In this document: positions 8,981 through 17,776 of the stretch, piece by piece
How positions within the stretch are numbered: position 1 is the stretch's first letter
How the letters are laid out: each line of letters starts with the position of its first letter
NCBI GenBank assembly: GCA_964483245.1
Contig: CAZABP010000020.1
Span: 19,286-83,285 of the forward strand
Reading direction: 5' to 3'
DNA from: CAZABP01 sp964483245
GTDB taxonomy: Bacteria; Planctomycetota; UBA1135; UBA2386
Length of the DNA: 64,000 nt
Position numbers and translations under genes: made by a program
Notes under the pieces: generated by a model
The model's database searches: none
The model's input: only the letters and a program-made list of their open reading frames with translations
Told to the model about the DNA's origin: nothing

Positions 8981-9754
8981 TTACTTGTCCTTGTCCTTGT
9001 CCTTGGTGCCGGCTGCCGGCGCGGGGTTGCCGTCGGCGTCGGTCTTGGCCGGCATCGTGCACTTGCCGTCCTTGCTGTCCTTCTTGCAGACGCACTTCTC
9101 GTCGCAGCTGCAGGCGGTCAGCGCGGCCTTCTCCTCGGCCGTGCGCGGCTTCAGCGGATTCAGGTGCCGGATCTGCGCCACGCGGTCGTGGTAGCAGAAC
9201 GGCTTGTAGGTCGGGCTCTCCTCGTTGTGGCACTTGGTGCAGGTCTCGAGCGGCGCCTGCTTGACGATCTCGTCGTCCGGAATCTTGGTGTAGCTCGGCG
9301 GCTTGCCTTCCTCTTCGTCGGCCGCGGCCTTCATGCGCGCCTTGACGTGCTGCTCGCCCGGTCCATGGCAGGATTCGCATTGCACCCCGAGCTTCGCGTC
9401 GAAGCTGCGGTGCACGTTCTCCTTCGGCTCACCGAACGCAGTCACGTGGCACTTCAAGCACTGGTCCGACTTCTGCGGATCAGCGACGCCAGCCTTGGCC
9501 GCGACTTTCTTGGCCTCTTCGCTGGCGAGCACATCGAACGCCTTGGCGTGCTCCTGTTGATGCCAGGTGCCGAACTGATCGCCCGCCTCCTTGGCTTCGT
9601 GACAGTTCTTGCAGCGCTCCGCGCCGACGAAGCGGTTCGGGGCCGGCGGCGGCGGGCCATCCGGCGAGATCGGCGCAAACGCGGGAACCAGGAACAGCAG
9701 CGCCGCGGCGCTGGCGGCGAGCGGGAATCGCAACGTGCGGCTCGGGTGCTTCAC
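8981..9754 (-). CDS. tetrahaem c-type cytochrome, cytochrome c554-like
   Basis: A 257-residue exported protein with a Sec signal (hydrophobic stretch near residues 10-28) and four CXXCH haem-binding motifs: CKNCH, CLKCH, CESCH and CTKCH. The spacing and the CESCHGPG motif resemble the cytochrome c554 family, so a periplasmic or cell-surface electron carrier is likely. After the last haem come a Cys-rich tail (CSCDEKCVCKK) and a charged KDKDKDK end encoded by a short in-frame DNA repeat. GTG 9754 has GGAG eight bases upstream. It is the last gene of the multihaem cluster and probably passes electrons to or from the decahaem protein. Confidence 0.85.
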   Translation of the reverse strand: MKHPSRTLRFPLAASAAALLFLVPAFAPISPDGPPPPAPNRFVGAERCKNCHEAKEAGDQFGTWHQQEHAKAFDVLASEEAKKVAAKAGVADPQKSDQCLKCHVTAFGEPKENVHRSFDAKLGVQCESCHGPGEQHVKARMKAAADEEEGKPPSYTKIPDDEIVKQAPLETCTKCHNEESPTYKPFCYHDRVAQIRHLNPLKPRTAEEKAALTACSCDEKCVCKKDSKDGKCTMPAKTDADGNPAPAAGTKDKDKDK

Positions 9755-9794
9755 GGTCGGGTCTCCATCGGAAAGGGGGGGATACGCGCGCAGG

Positions 9795-10634
9795 CTACCG
9801 CTCCGGCCCGGAGTTCGGCGCCGGCTTCTCGGCGTGGGGGATCGGACGGCCAAGCAGCCCCAGGACCGCTGCGAGTCCCGGTCCCTCGGCCTGTTCCAGC
9901 GCGGACAAGATCGTCGCTTCCAGCAGCGGATCCTGCGCGCGGGTGATCTCCGCGGCGAGCCGACTCCAGTCGGCTGCCCCCGCGTGACGCGCGTGCGCCG
10001 CCATGGCCCGGCGGCGTGCCGCAGGGTCGAGCGACGGCGACGGGTCGAAGGCGAGTTCACGGATCACCGCCGCAGCCTTCGGGTCCGTCGCGCGTTCGAC
10101 CTGGTGGCGCAACGCGAAGGCCGCCAGTTGCGGATCCGCGCTGCGCACTGCCCGCGCGAACAGCGCTGGCGCCTGCGGCAGATCCGCGCCGGCCGCGACC
10201 TGCAACGCCGCAACCTTGCGGGCCAGGGATCCTGGTTCGTCCAGGCAGGTCTGCGCGAGCCGCATGAACTCCGCGGCGCTGCGCGCCGCGACATGCTCCC
10301 ACTCGGCGCGATGTGCCGCCTCGCCAGGCTCGCGGGGCGCGGGCGTGGCCGCTGGTTCCGGATCATCCGGCTCCGGCACGAAGTACCGCGGCGCAGTCGA
10401 CTCGGTTGCCTGCCCCGGCGCAGCGGCTGAGCAGGCACCGTCCGCAACAGGAATTGCGACGGCCGGGACGACCTGCGCGGCATCGGCTCCTTGGTCCGCT
10501 CCTCGCGCAATGTCCGGCCGGTCGCTCCCCCACAACAACGCCACACCGCCTGCAAGCACGAGACCGGGCAGGATCAACCACGCGCCACTCGGCGCGCGCC
10601 GACCCTGCCCGGTCCGCCAGGAGTGCTGCACCAT
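9795..10634 (-). CDS. membrane-anchored protein with helical repeats, unknown function
   Basis: I do not recognise a family. The 279 residues contain one predicted transmembrane segment (about residues 17-36), an Ala/Pro-rich linker, and then a region of alternating Ala/Leu/Arg-rich helices. These resemble HEAT-type alpha-solenoid repeats (for example AAFALRHQVERATDPKA then DWSRLAAEITRAQDP). No haem motif is present. ATG 10634 starts two bases after the stop of the decahaem cytochrome gene, so the two are almost certainly co-transcribed. The position suggests a scaffold or assembly role for the cytochrome complex, but that is inference. Confidence 0.6.
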   Translation of the reverse strand: MVQHSWRTGQGRRAPSGAWLILPGLVLAGGVALLWGSDRPDIARGADQGADAAQVVPAVAIPVADGACSAAAPGQATESTAPRYFVPEPDDPEPAATPAPREPGEAAHRAEWEHVAARSAAEFMRLAQTCLDEPGSLARKVAALQVAAGADLPQAPALFARAVRSADPQLAAFALRHQVERATDPKAAAVIRELAFDPSPSLDPAARRRAMAAHARHAGAADWSRLAAEITRAQDPLLEATILSALEQAEGPGLAAVLGLLGRPIPHAEKPAPNSGPER

Positions 10635-10636
10635 CG

Positions 10637-13522
10637 TCACCTGGTCTTGTGCACCAGATCGACGTGCCACTCGCGATCCTGCGCATGGCAGACTGCGCAC
10701 GACTCAGCGCCGCTCGCAGCCGTGTTCAGGTCGATGTGCGCGACCGCGGCGTCACCGTCGTGGCAAGCACCGCAGACCGCGCGCCAGGCGAGCACGGGCT
10801 GTCCTTGCGCAGTCGGATGGTTGCGCGTGCTCGGCTGGAGCCAGGCCGTGTTGCCGGAGCCGTGGCACTTGACGCAGTTGCTGACTCCGCCCGGCAGGGC
10901 CGGGAACACGACGTGTTCGTAGCTGTGCGTCGAGAAGTTGTTCGGATAAGCCGCCGAGCCGAACCCGTTCACGAGGTAGGCGGACGCATGCGTCAGGTGC
11001 TCACCCATGTGGATCGTGTGCAGCATGTTGCGGAAGTCGACCGCGACGCCGGTCGTCGGCGGCGCGTTCGGCGCGACATACTGCGTGCGGTCCTCGAACC
11101 CGGCATTGCCGTGGCAGGAGATGCAGGTGTCGAATCCGCGCCGGCCGCCGCCGTGGAAGTAGAGATCCTGGTGGCACGCGTAGCAGGCGTTCGCACTGGT
11201 GATCAGCGCATAAGGCTCGATCGACTTGGCGTCGCCGACCCGGAAATCGAGCCGCCCGCCATTCGACGTGCCGCGGTAGCTGTTGGTCTCGCCATAGGCG
11301 GACAACGTCAGATTGCGCGCCGACCACAGGGTGACCCCGTAGGTCCCGCTGGCGATCGGCTTGCCGGTCCACTTGCCGCTCGCTTCGTCGAGATCCGGCG
11401 TGTCGTTCATCGCGAGGCCGTACGTCGCCGGCAGCACGAAGTCCGTCGTGTAGCTGACCACGACGCCGACGCCATCGCCGAACTCGGTGACCTCGGTGAT
11501 CTCACCGGTCACTTTGTCGAGCGTGTAGTCGGTGCCCTTGGTCTTCTGCGTCAACACGACCTCGACGACGCCGGTCGACGCCGCCCGGTCCTTGCGCAGA
11601 CCGGGGGCATAGTTCGTCGTCGCGGGGGACGAGAACCACAGCCGGTTCCCCTGCACCGTCTGGATCTGCAGGTACTCGACGTCGGTGCCGGCGCCGATCC
11701 GGATGTAGTCGTTGCGCGCGAAGCCGGCCGGGTCGGCGACGTCGATCCAGTTCTGCGGCGCCTTCGCGTCGGCCGAGAGCACGCTGGCGCCGCCGGCCAT
11801 CGTGTTGGTCCAGACCGTGGTCACGGCGCCGCTGAGATCCCAGTGCGGAGCGCGTGCGGACTTGAACTTCTCACCGCCGCTCGTCGTCGACGTCCCGACG
11901 GCTTCGAGGTAGACGACCTCGGGAATGTTCAGCTTGTAGGGCGGAGTCCCGCTGAAGGCCGCGGTCGGGATCGTCGCATTCAGCACGAGTTGGTTGTTCG
12001 ACGTCGGCCCGTTCAGCACGGCGCTGACCGCGCTGATCGCCGACGGCGCGACGTCCTCACCCTTGTCGTTCGTGATGCGCACCGTCAGCTCGACTTTCTC
12101 GCCGACGTCGACCGTCTGGTCGTTGTTGTGCGTGCCCGCTTCCTTGACGGCCGTCAGCAGGAAGTGCAACCCAGGATTGAAATCGGGGTCCTTCAGCGGG
12201 TGCACGTGCGCCGCTTGCGGGGAGAGCGCCGCGGCCGTCGCGCCGTGGCACAGCAGGCAGGCCGAGTCGGTCGCCTGCGGCGGCATCGTCGACTGGTTCG
12301 CCGTGTACGGCTTCTCCCAGTCGAGGTCGTCGTGGCACGAGCCGCAGGCGCGGCGCGTCGGCTGCGAGAACGCGATGCCGCCCTGCGCGGGCGCCGTCAG
12401 CGGTCCATCCGCGTCCGGGTCGCCGTGGCAGACGTAGCAGTCGACCACGCCAGTGCGGATCGTGTCTTCCTGCGTCTTTGCCGCAGCCGCGAGCTGCGTG
12501 TAGCCGAAGTCGCGCGGCATCGCGATCGACGCTGCCGGCCAGACCGGGAACGCGACGCCCGAGTAGTCGTGCACCGAGTTGTTGCGGCCGCGGACCTGAT
12601 ATGGCCGCTTCGGCGCGCTGTAGTCCCGCGAGCCATCGTCCTTGGTCGCGACGCCGAGCACGGACGGAAGGTGCGCGCCAGCGTGGATCTTGTGGATCAT
12701 GACCCGGAAGTCGATCGTCAGGCCGGGGGTCGGGTCGTCGCCCGACGACACCTTGAAGTCCTCCGCGCCGGACGTGTGGCACATCAGGCAGAGCTTGACC
12801 TCGCGGCGCATGCCACCGTGCGCGCGCAGCGACTGGTGGCACTGGTTGCAGTTGTCGTCCTTGACCACCTCGCGCGGCTCGAGCTGCGTCGCGCCGCCAT
12901 ACAGGAAGTCGGCCGTCACGTTGCCGGCGTCGCTGAACGACTCCGTCCCGACCGTGTACTCCCAGGTCGTGTAGAGACCCACCGTGTAGGTGCCGCCGAG
13001 CAGAGTCTTGCCTTGCAGCTCACCGTCCGCTTCGCCCAGCGCCGCGGAGTCGTTGAGCGGCGCCTGATAGACGGCCGGGATCGGCTGCGCGAACGTGTAG
13101 GTGAACGTCCCATCGGCATTCTTGACCGACCGTGTCAGCACATCCTGCTGCTCGGGGATCACGAGCTGGTAGTTGAAGCTCGGCCCGGCGACCAGGATCC
13201 GCCCGCGCGCGAAGTCCTCGAGCAGCCACGACGTGCCGTCCGACTTCTTCGTCGCCTTGAACGTGACCGACATCGCGTCGCCGGCCTGGAACGTGCCATC
13301 GGCGCCCGAGGCGCCGCCGATCGAGAGGACCGTCAGCACGATGCCGGGGGGGTCTTCACCTGGCTGCAGCTTCGTCGCAGTCTTGCCGCCGCCACCGCCC
13401 ACCGGCGGGGTCGTCGTGTAGTAGTTCTCCTCCGTGCAGGACGGGAGGAGGAAGAGGAGCGAGCCGATCAGCAGACTGGCTGCCGCGTGGCTCCGGAGGG
13501 CGAGGGATCTGGGCGTCAGCAT
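10637..13522 (-). CDS. OmcA/MtrC-type decahaem c-type cytochrome lipoprotein
   Basis: A 961-residue surface-type cytochrome with exactly ten CXXCH motifs in two pentahaem groups. The first group is CNQCH, CLMCH, CYVCH, CGSCH, CLLCH; the second is CYACH, CISCH, CVKCH, CGACH, CAVCH. Beta-rich domains without haems precede each group. This alternating plan is that of the OmcA/MtrC family, which passes electrons to extracellular acceptors. A lipobox ends at Cys29 (FLLPSC), predicting a lipid anchor in the outer membrane. ATG 13522 has AGGAG seven bases upstream. It follows the barrel and 13-haem genes on the same strand, separated by a 208-base gap holding two hairpin repeats. At 961 residues it is clearly longer than MtrC of Shewanella. 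Confidence 0.93.
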   Translation of the reverse strand: MLTPRSLALRSHAAASLLIGSLLFLLPSCTEENYYTTTPPVGGGGGKTATKLQPGEDPPGIVLTVLSIGGASGADGTFQAGDAMSVTFKATKKSDGTSWLLEDFARGRILVAGPSFNYQLVIPEQQDVLTRSVKNADGTFTYTFAQPIPAVYQAPLNDSAALGEADGELQGKTLLGGTYTVGLYTTWEYTVGTESFSDAGNVTADFLYGGATQLEPREVVKDDNCNQCHQSLRAHGGMRREVKLCLMCHTSGAEDFKVSSGDDPTPGLTIDFRVMIHKIHAGAHLPSVLGVATKDDGSRDYSAPKRPYQVRGRNNSVHDYSGVAFPVWPAASIAMPRDFGYTQLAAAAKTQEDTIRTGVVDCYVCHGDPDADGPLTAPAQGGIAFSQPTRRACGSCHDDLDWEKPYTANQSTMPPQATDSACLLCHGATAAALSPQAAHVHPLKDPDFNPGLHFLLTAVKEAGTHNNDQTVDVGEKVELTVRITNDKGEDVAPSAISAVSAVLNGPTSNNQLVLNATIPTAAFSGTPPYKLNIPEVVYLEAVGTSTTSGGEKFKSARAPHWDLSGAVTTVWTNTMAGGASVLSADAKAPQNWIDVADPAGFARNDYIRIGAGTDVEYLQIQTVQGNRLWFSSPATTNYAPGLRKDRAASTGVVEVVLTQKTKGTDYTLDKVTGEITEVTEFGDGVGVVVSYTTDFVLPATYGLAMNDTPDLDEASGKWTGKPIASGTYGVTLWSARNLTLSAYGETNSYRGTSNGGRLDFRVGDAKSIEPYALITSANACYACHQDLYFHGGGRRGFDTCISCHGNAGFEDRTQYVAPNAPPTTGVAVDFRNMLHTIHMGEHLTHASAYLVNGFGSAAYPNNFSTHSYEHVVFPALPGGVSNCVKCHGSGNTAWLQPSTRNHPTAQGQPVLAWRAVCGACHDGDAAVAHIDLNTAASGAESCAVCHAQDREWHVDLVHKTR

Positions 13523-13658
13523 GGAGCGACTCCTGGTGCGGAATCCCGCGCAATCTACGTGCCGCCTGCGGAACGGTCGAATCCGCGCTGCCATGGCCGC
13601 CCGCTGGCAGCAACAGCCGCGAGAATCCCCGCAGCGGTGCGAAGATTCCCGCGCCCCG

Positions 13659-13691
13659 TGGCAAGGATGGGGTCTGACCCGTTTCTTGCCA
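13659..13691. repeat. REP-like hairpin repeat, copy 1
   Basis: A 33-base imperfect palindrome: outer arms TGGCAAG and CTTGCCA, inner arms GGGTC and GACCC around a T. It shares its boundaries and most bases with a second copy starting four bases later. It lies between the 13-haem and decahaem cytochrome genes and could act as an RNA hairpin between them. GGGGTCTGACCC-type palindromes occur in REP elements linked to Y1 transposases, but no transposase is seen here. Confidence 0.6.
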
Positions 13692-13694
13692 CCG

Positions 13695-13727
13695 TGGCAG
13701 GAATGGGGTCAGACCCCCTTCTTGCCA
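13695..13727. repeat. REP-like hairpin repeat, copy 2
   Basis: The second 33-base copy, with inner palindrome GGGGTCAGACCCC and outer arms TGGCAGG and CTTGCCA. Together with copy 1 it forms a direct repeat of two hairpins in the gap between two cytochrome genes. It starts four bases after copy 1 ends and stops just before the 13-haem stop codon. Confidence 0.6.
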
Positions 13728-13730
13728 GCG

Positions 13731-14762
13731 TCAGCGGTGGCAGACGGTACAGGGCATCCCGTTGTCGACGTGCTGCAGCGGCGCGGTGAGCCCGTGGCAC
13801 TGGCGGCAGTTCATGCCTGGCAGGTGGCCCGGTGGCAGCGGCGTCGCCATCGCGTGGCTCGGCGTCGACTTGTGGCACGTGAAGCAGTCGCTCGCCTGCA
13901 GGGGCATGTGGCAGCTGACGCAGTGCATGTTGCGCGGTGTGCCGAACTGTCCGGTGTGGTTCTGCGGCAGCACCTCGCTGTGGCACCGATCACACGAGTC
14001 GGCGCGGTGGCAGGCAGCGCAGGTCTCCCGGTCCATCCGCGCGATCAGTCCGTGCCCCCGCCGGCGGAAGAACTGGTTGTGGCTCTCCGGCAGCACGTCC
14101 TGGTGGCACGTCGTGCAGGTCGACTGCGCGTGGCACAGGTCGCAGCGATCCGCGACCGCGTCCCCTTGCGCCCGCACCGCCTTGCCGTGCAGCCGCAGCC
14201 ACTGATGCGCATGCGTCCCCGGCTGCCAGTCCAGGCCGACCTCGCGGTGGCAGGTGGCGCATTCGTTGGCGACCTGCTTCTGCGCGTGGCAGCGCATGCA
14301 GTCGTCCATCGTGACCCCGACGCTGGCGTCGATCAGCTCGTTCTCCACGATCCCGTGGTGGCAGTCGGCACAGGCCTCCGGCGTCGTCACGTGCTTGAGG
14401 TGCGAGAACACGACCTCGTCCGGCAGCTCGCTCGCGCGCGCACCGCGGTAGGTCTTGCCGTCGAACAGCGCAGTCACGCGCCGGTCCTCCGGCTTCTCGG
14501 CGTCGATCTTCTTGTGGCAGAGCTGGCACTGCGCCAGGGTTGGCATCCCCGGCTCGTCTTCGGAGTCCCAATTCAGGTGGCAGTCACTGCAGTCGATCGA
14601 CTCGTCCACGACGTGCCGCTGGTGGCTGAACGCGAACGGTCGCTCCGCTTCGCCGAGCGCGTCGAACACCATGCACCCGGCGACGCTCGCCAACACGAGC
14701 GCCAGCAGAACGCGTGAGCGCGCCGGCGCCGGACTCCCGGGGGCTGACTTCAGAACCGCCAT
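13731..14762 (-). CDS. 13-haem c-type cytochrome lipoprotein
   Basis: A 343-residue protein with thirteen CXXCH motifs: CSDCH, CQLCH, CADCH, CMRCH, CATCH, CDLCH, CTTCH, CAACH, CDRCH, CVSCH, CFTCH, CRQCH and CTVCH. That is about one haem per 24 residues of mature protein, the compact layout of MtrA-like cytochromes that sit inside an outer-membrane porin. Unlike soluble MtrA, it carries a lipobox ending at Cys30 (ASVAGC). ATG 14762 overlaps the stop of the upstream barrel gene by 13 bases, so the two should be made together. I infer that it forms the haem wire through or beneath the barrel and passes electrons to the decahaem lipoprotein. Confidence 0.88.
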   Translation of the reverse strand: MAVLKSAPGSPAPARSRVLLALVLASVAGCMVFDALGEAERPFAFSHQRHVVDESIDCSDCHLNWDSEDEPGMPTLAQCQLCHKKIDAEKPEDRRVTALFDGKTYRGARASELPDEVVFSHLKHVTTPEACADCHHGIVENELIDASVGVTMDDCMRCHAQKQVANECATCHREVGLDWQPGTHAHQWLRLHGKAVRAQGDAVADRCDLCHAQSTCTTCHQDVLPESHNQFFRRRGHGLIARMDRETCAACHRADSCDRCHSEVLPQNHTGQFGTPRNMHCVSCHMPLQASDCFTCHKSTPSHAMATPLPPGHLPGMNCRQCHGLTAPLQHVDNGMPCTVCHR

Positions 14763-16138
14763 GACGCCTCCAGCCGCAGGAAGTGGAACCCGTCGAAGTC
14801 GTTGTCCTCGTACTCGTACGCAAAGTTCACGCCCCAGCTGTCGTCGATCCGGTGGCGCACGCGCCCGTAGTAGGTCCGCACGTCGTCGCTCTCACGGTTC
14901 AAGAACAGGTCGTACTTGTACAGCGCGTAATAGGTCCCGACCGACAGCAACCAGTCCTTCGCGCCGAACCGCTTGGTCAGGTCGAGGCCCCAGCTCTGCA
15001 CGTCCTGGCCGTCGCTGCTCCAGACGTCGGCCGTCACGCTGAGGCGCAGCGCATCGACCAGCAGGTTGTCGAATCCGAACGTCCCGTAGTAGCGCTCGTA
15101 GTCCCGGTTGAACTCGCCGATGTCGGCATCGTCCTCGACGCGGCGCAGGTCGAAGCCGAGGGTCAGCTCCACGTCCTCGAGCATCCCCTTCGTCGCCATC
15201 GTGGTCAGCTGCCAGAACGGGTAGTAGTCGCGCAGTGCGTCGTAGAACGGATCCAGCTCCAGCACCAGGTCGCGCTGCGTCGTCAGCAGCTGGTACCAGC
15301 CGACATTGGCCGTGAACGTCTCCTCCGGCAGGTTGGCCTGCAAGTGCGCGCGCACGTCGCGGTCGCGATCCTCGATCCGCGTGTACTGCGCGTCGAATGC
15401 GACGTGCTCGCCGATCCGCTGCCACCAGCCGAACCCGAGCAGGTCGTTCTCGTGCCCCAGCCGCGCTTCGTCCTCGAGGTGCATGTAGTCGAAGCGCAGC
15501 CGTCCGCGGTCCCACGGCCGCACCTGCGCATAGCCCCCGGCGGTCCAGTCCCCATCGGCCGACGATTCGTACAGGTGCGTCGACACGCCGCCGTACGCGC
15601 CGAACTGCCAGCGCGCGGAGCCGAACTCCGCCGTCTCGGCGCGCGCGCCGTCGAAGAACGCGACCTCCGGCGTCTCGTAGATCGACATGCGCCCTGCGCG
15701 CAACACGGCGAACCCATCGACCCGGTTCAGGTCCGCATACGCCTCGTAGACGTACCCGGTCACCGAGTCCTCCCACGTGTCGGCCGAGCTGTAGAACGGC
15801 GACGTCTCCGGGCCCACGCCGTCCATGTCCCACGCGGCGCGCCCCAGGAAGTACCCACTGACCCGGTCCTGCTCCGGATCCCCGAGGTCGAGCTGCAGCG
15901 TGCCGTACAGATCCTGGTCCGTGTCCTGCCCGGTCCAGCGCAGCCAGTACCGCGTCGACAGCTGACCCCGCAGCCACGCGCGCGGCTCGGCGGATGCCGC
16001 CGTCGGCGGCTCCTGCGCGCGTGCTTCCAACGGCGGCAGGGCACCCGGCTGCGGTGCCGGATCCTGTGCCGCGAGCGGCAAGGACATCAGCAGCACAGCG
16101 ATGCAGAGCGGCGAGCTTCCGCAGCGGAGGTCGGGCAT
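14750..16138 (-). CDS. outer-membrane beta-barrel, candidate porin of a porin-cytochrome complex
   Basis: A 462-residue protein with a Sec signal ending LPLAAQ before DPAP. The rest alternates polar and aromatic residues in short strands (for example RLRFDYMHLED, WLLSVGTYYALYKYDL) and ends in Phe (LEASWRF), as expected for a BamA-inserted barrel. There is no haem motif. MtrB of Shewanella has a similar role but is longer, and I see no obvious sequence match to it. The role is therefore inferred from the overlap with the 13-haem gene. ATG 16138 is the first gene of the minus-strand cytochrome run and lies 66 bases downstream of the sigma-54 activator gene. Confidence 0.78.
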   Translation of the reverse strand: MPDLRCGSSPLCIAVLLMSLPLAAQDPAPQPGALPPLEARAQEPPTAASAEPRAWLRGQLSTRYWLRWTGQDTDQDLYGTLQLDLGDPEQDRVSGYFLGRAAWDMDGVGPETSPFYSSADTWEDSVTGYVYEAYADLNRVDGFAVLRAGRMSIYETPEVAFFDGARAETAEFGSARWQFGAYGGVSTHLYESSADGDWTAGGYAQVRPWDRGRLRFDYMHLEDEARLGHENDLLGFGWWQRIGEHVAFDAQYTRIEDRDRDVRAHLQANLPEETFTANVGWYQLLTTQRDLVLELDPFYDALRDYYPFWQLTTMATKGMLEDVELTLGFDLRRVEDDADIGEFNRDYERYYGTFGFDNLLVDALRLSVTADVWSSDGQDVQSWGLDLTKRFGAKDWLLSVGTYYALYKYDLFLNRESDDVRTYYGRVRHRIDDSWGVNFAYEYEDNDFDGFHFLRLEASWRF

Positions 16139-16204
16139 GACGAGGAAGGTCGGCGCGCGCAGCGAAGCAACCCGCGGGCCAGCGGCGGAAACGTAAGCGC
16201 GCGC

Positions 16205-17602
<1,398 letters not shown>

Positions 17603-17776
17603 CCGCGAGCTGCTTCGCTTGGGCATCACTGCGAAAATCTACGCGCTGCTGCGGACTTTTACCGAGCCCGGCGGCGGCGCAGGCGCCCGCGCGGGCACCC
17701 GGTGCTCCGCGACGCACAGCGCGTGCCGGGGCGGCCGGAACTGGAAGCCCGCCCGTTATCCTGCCGCCCAACACCG

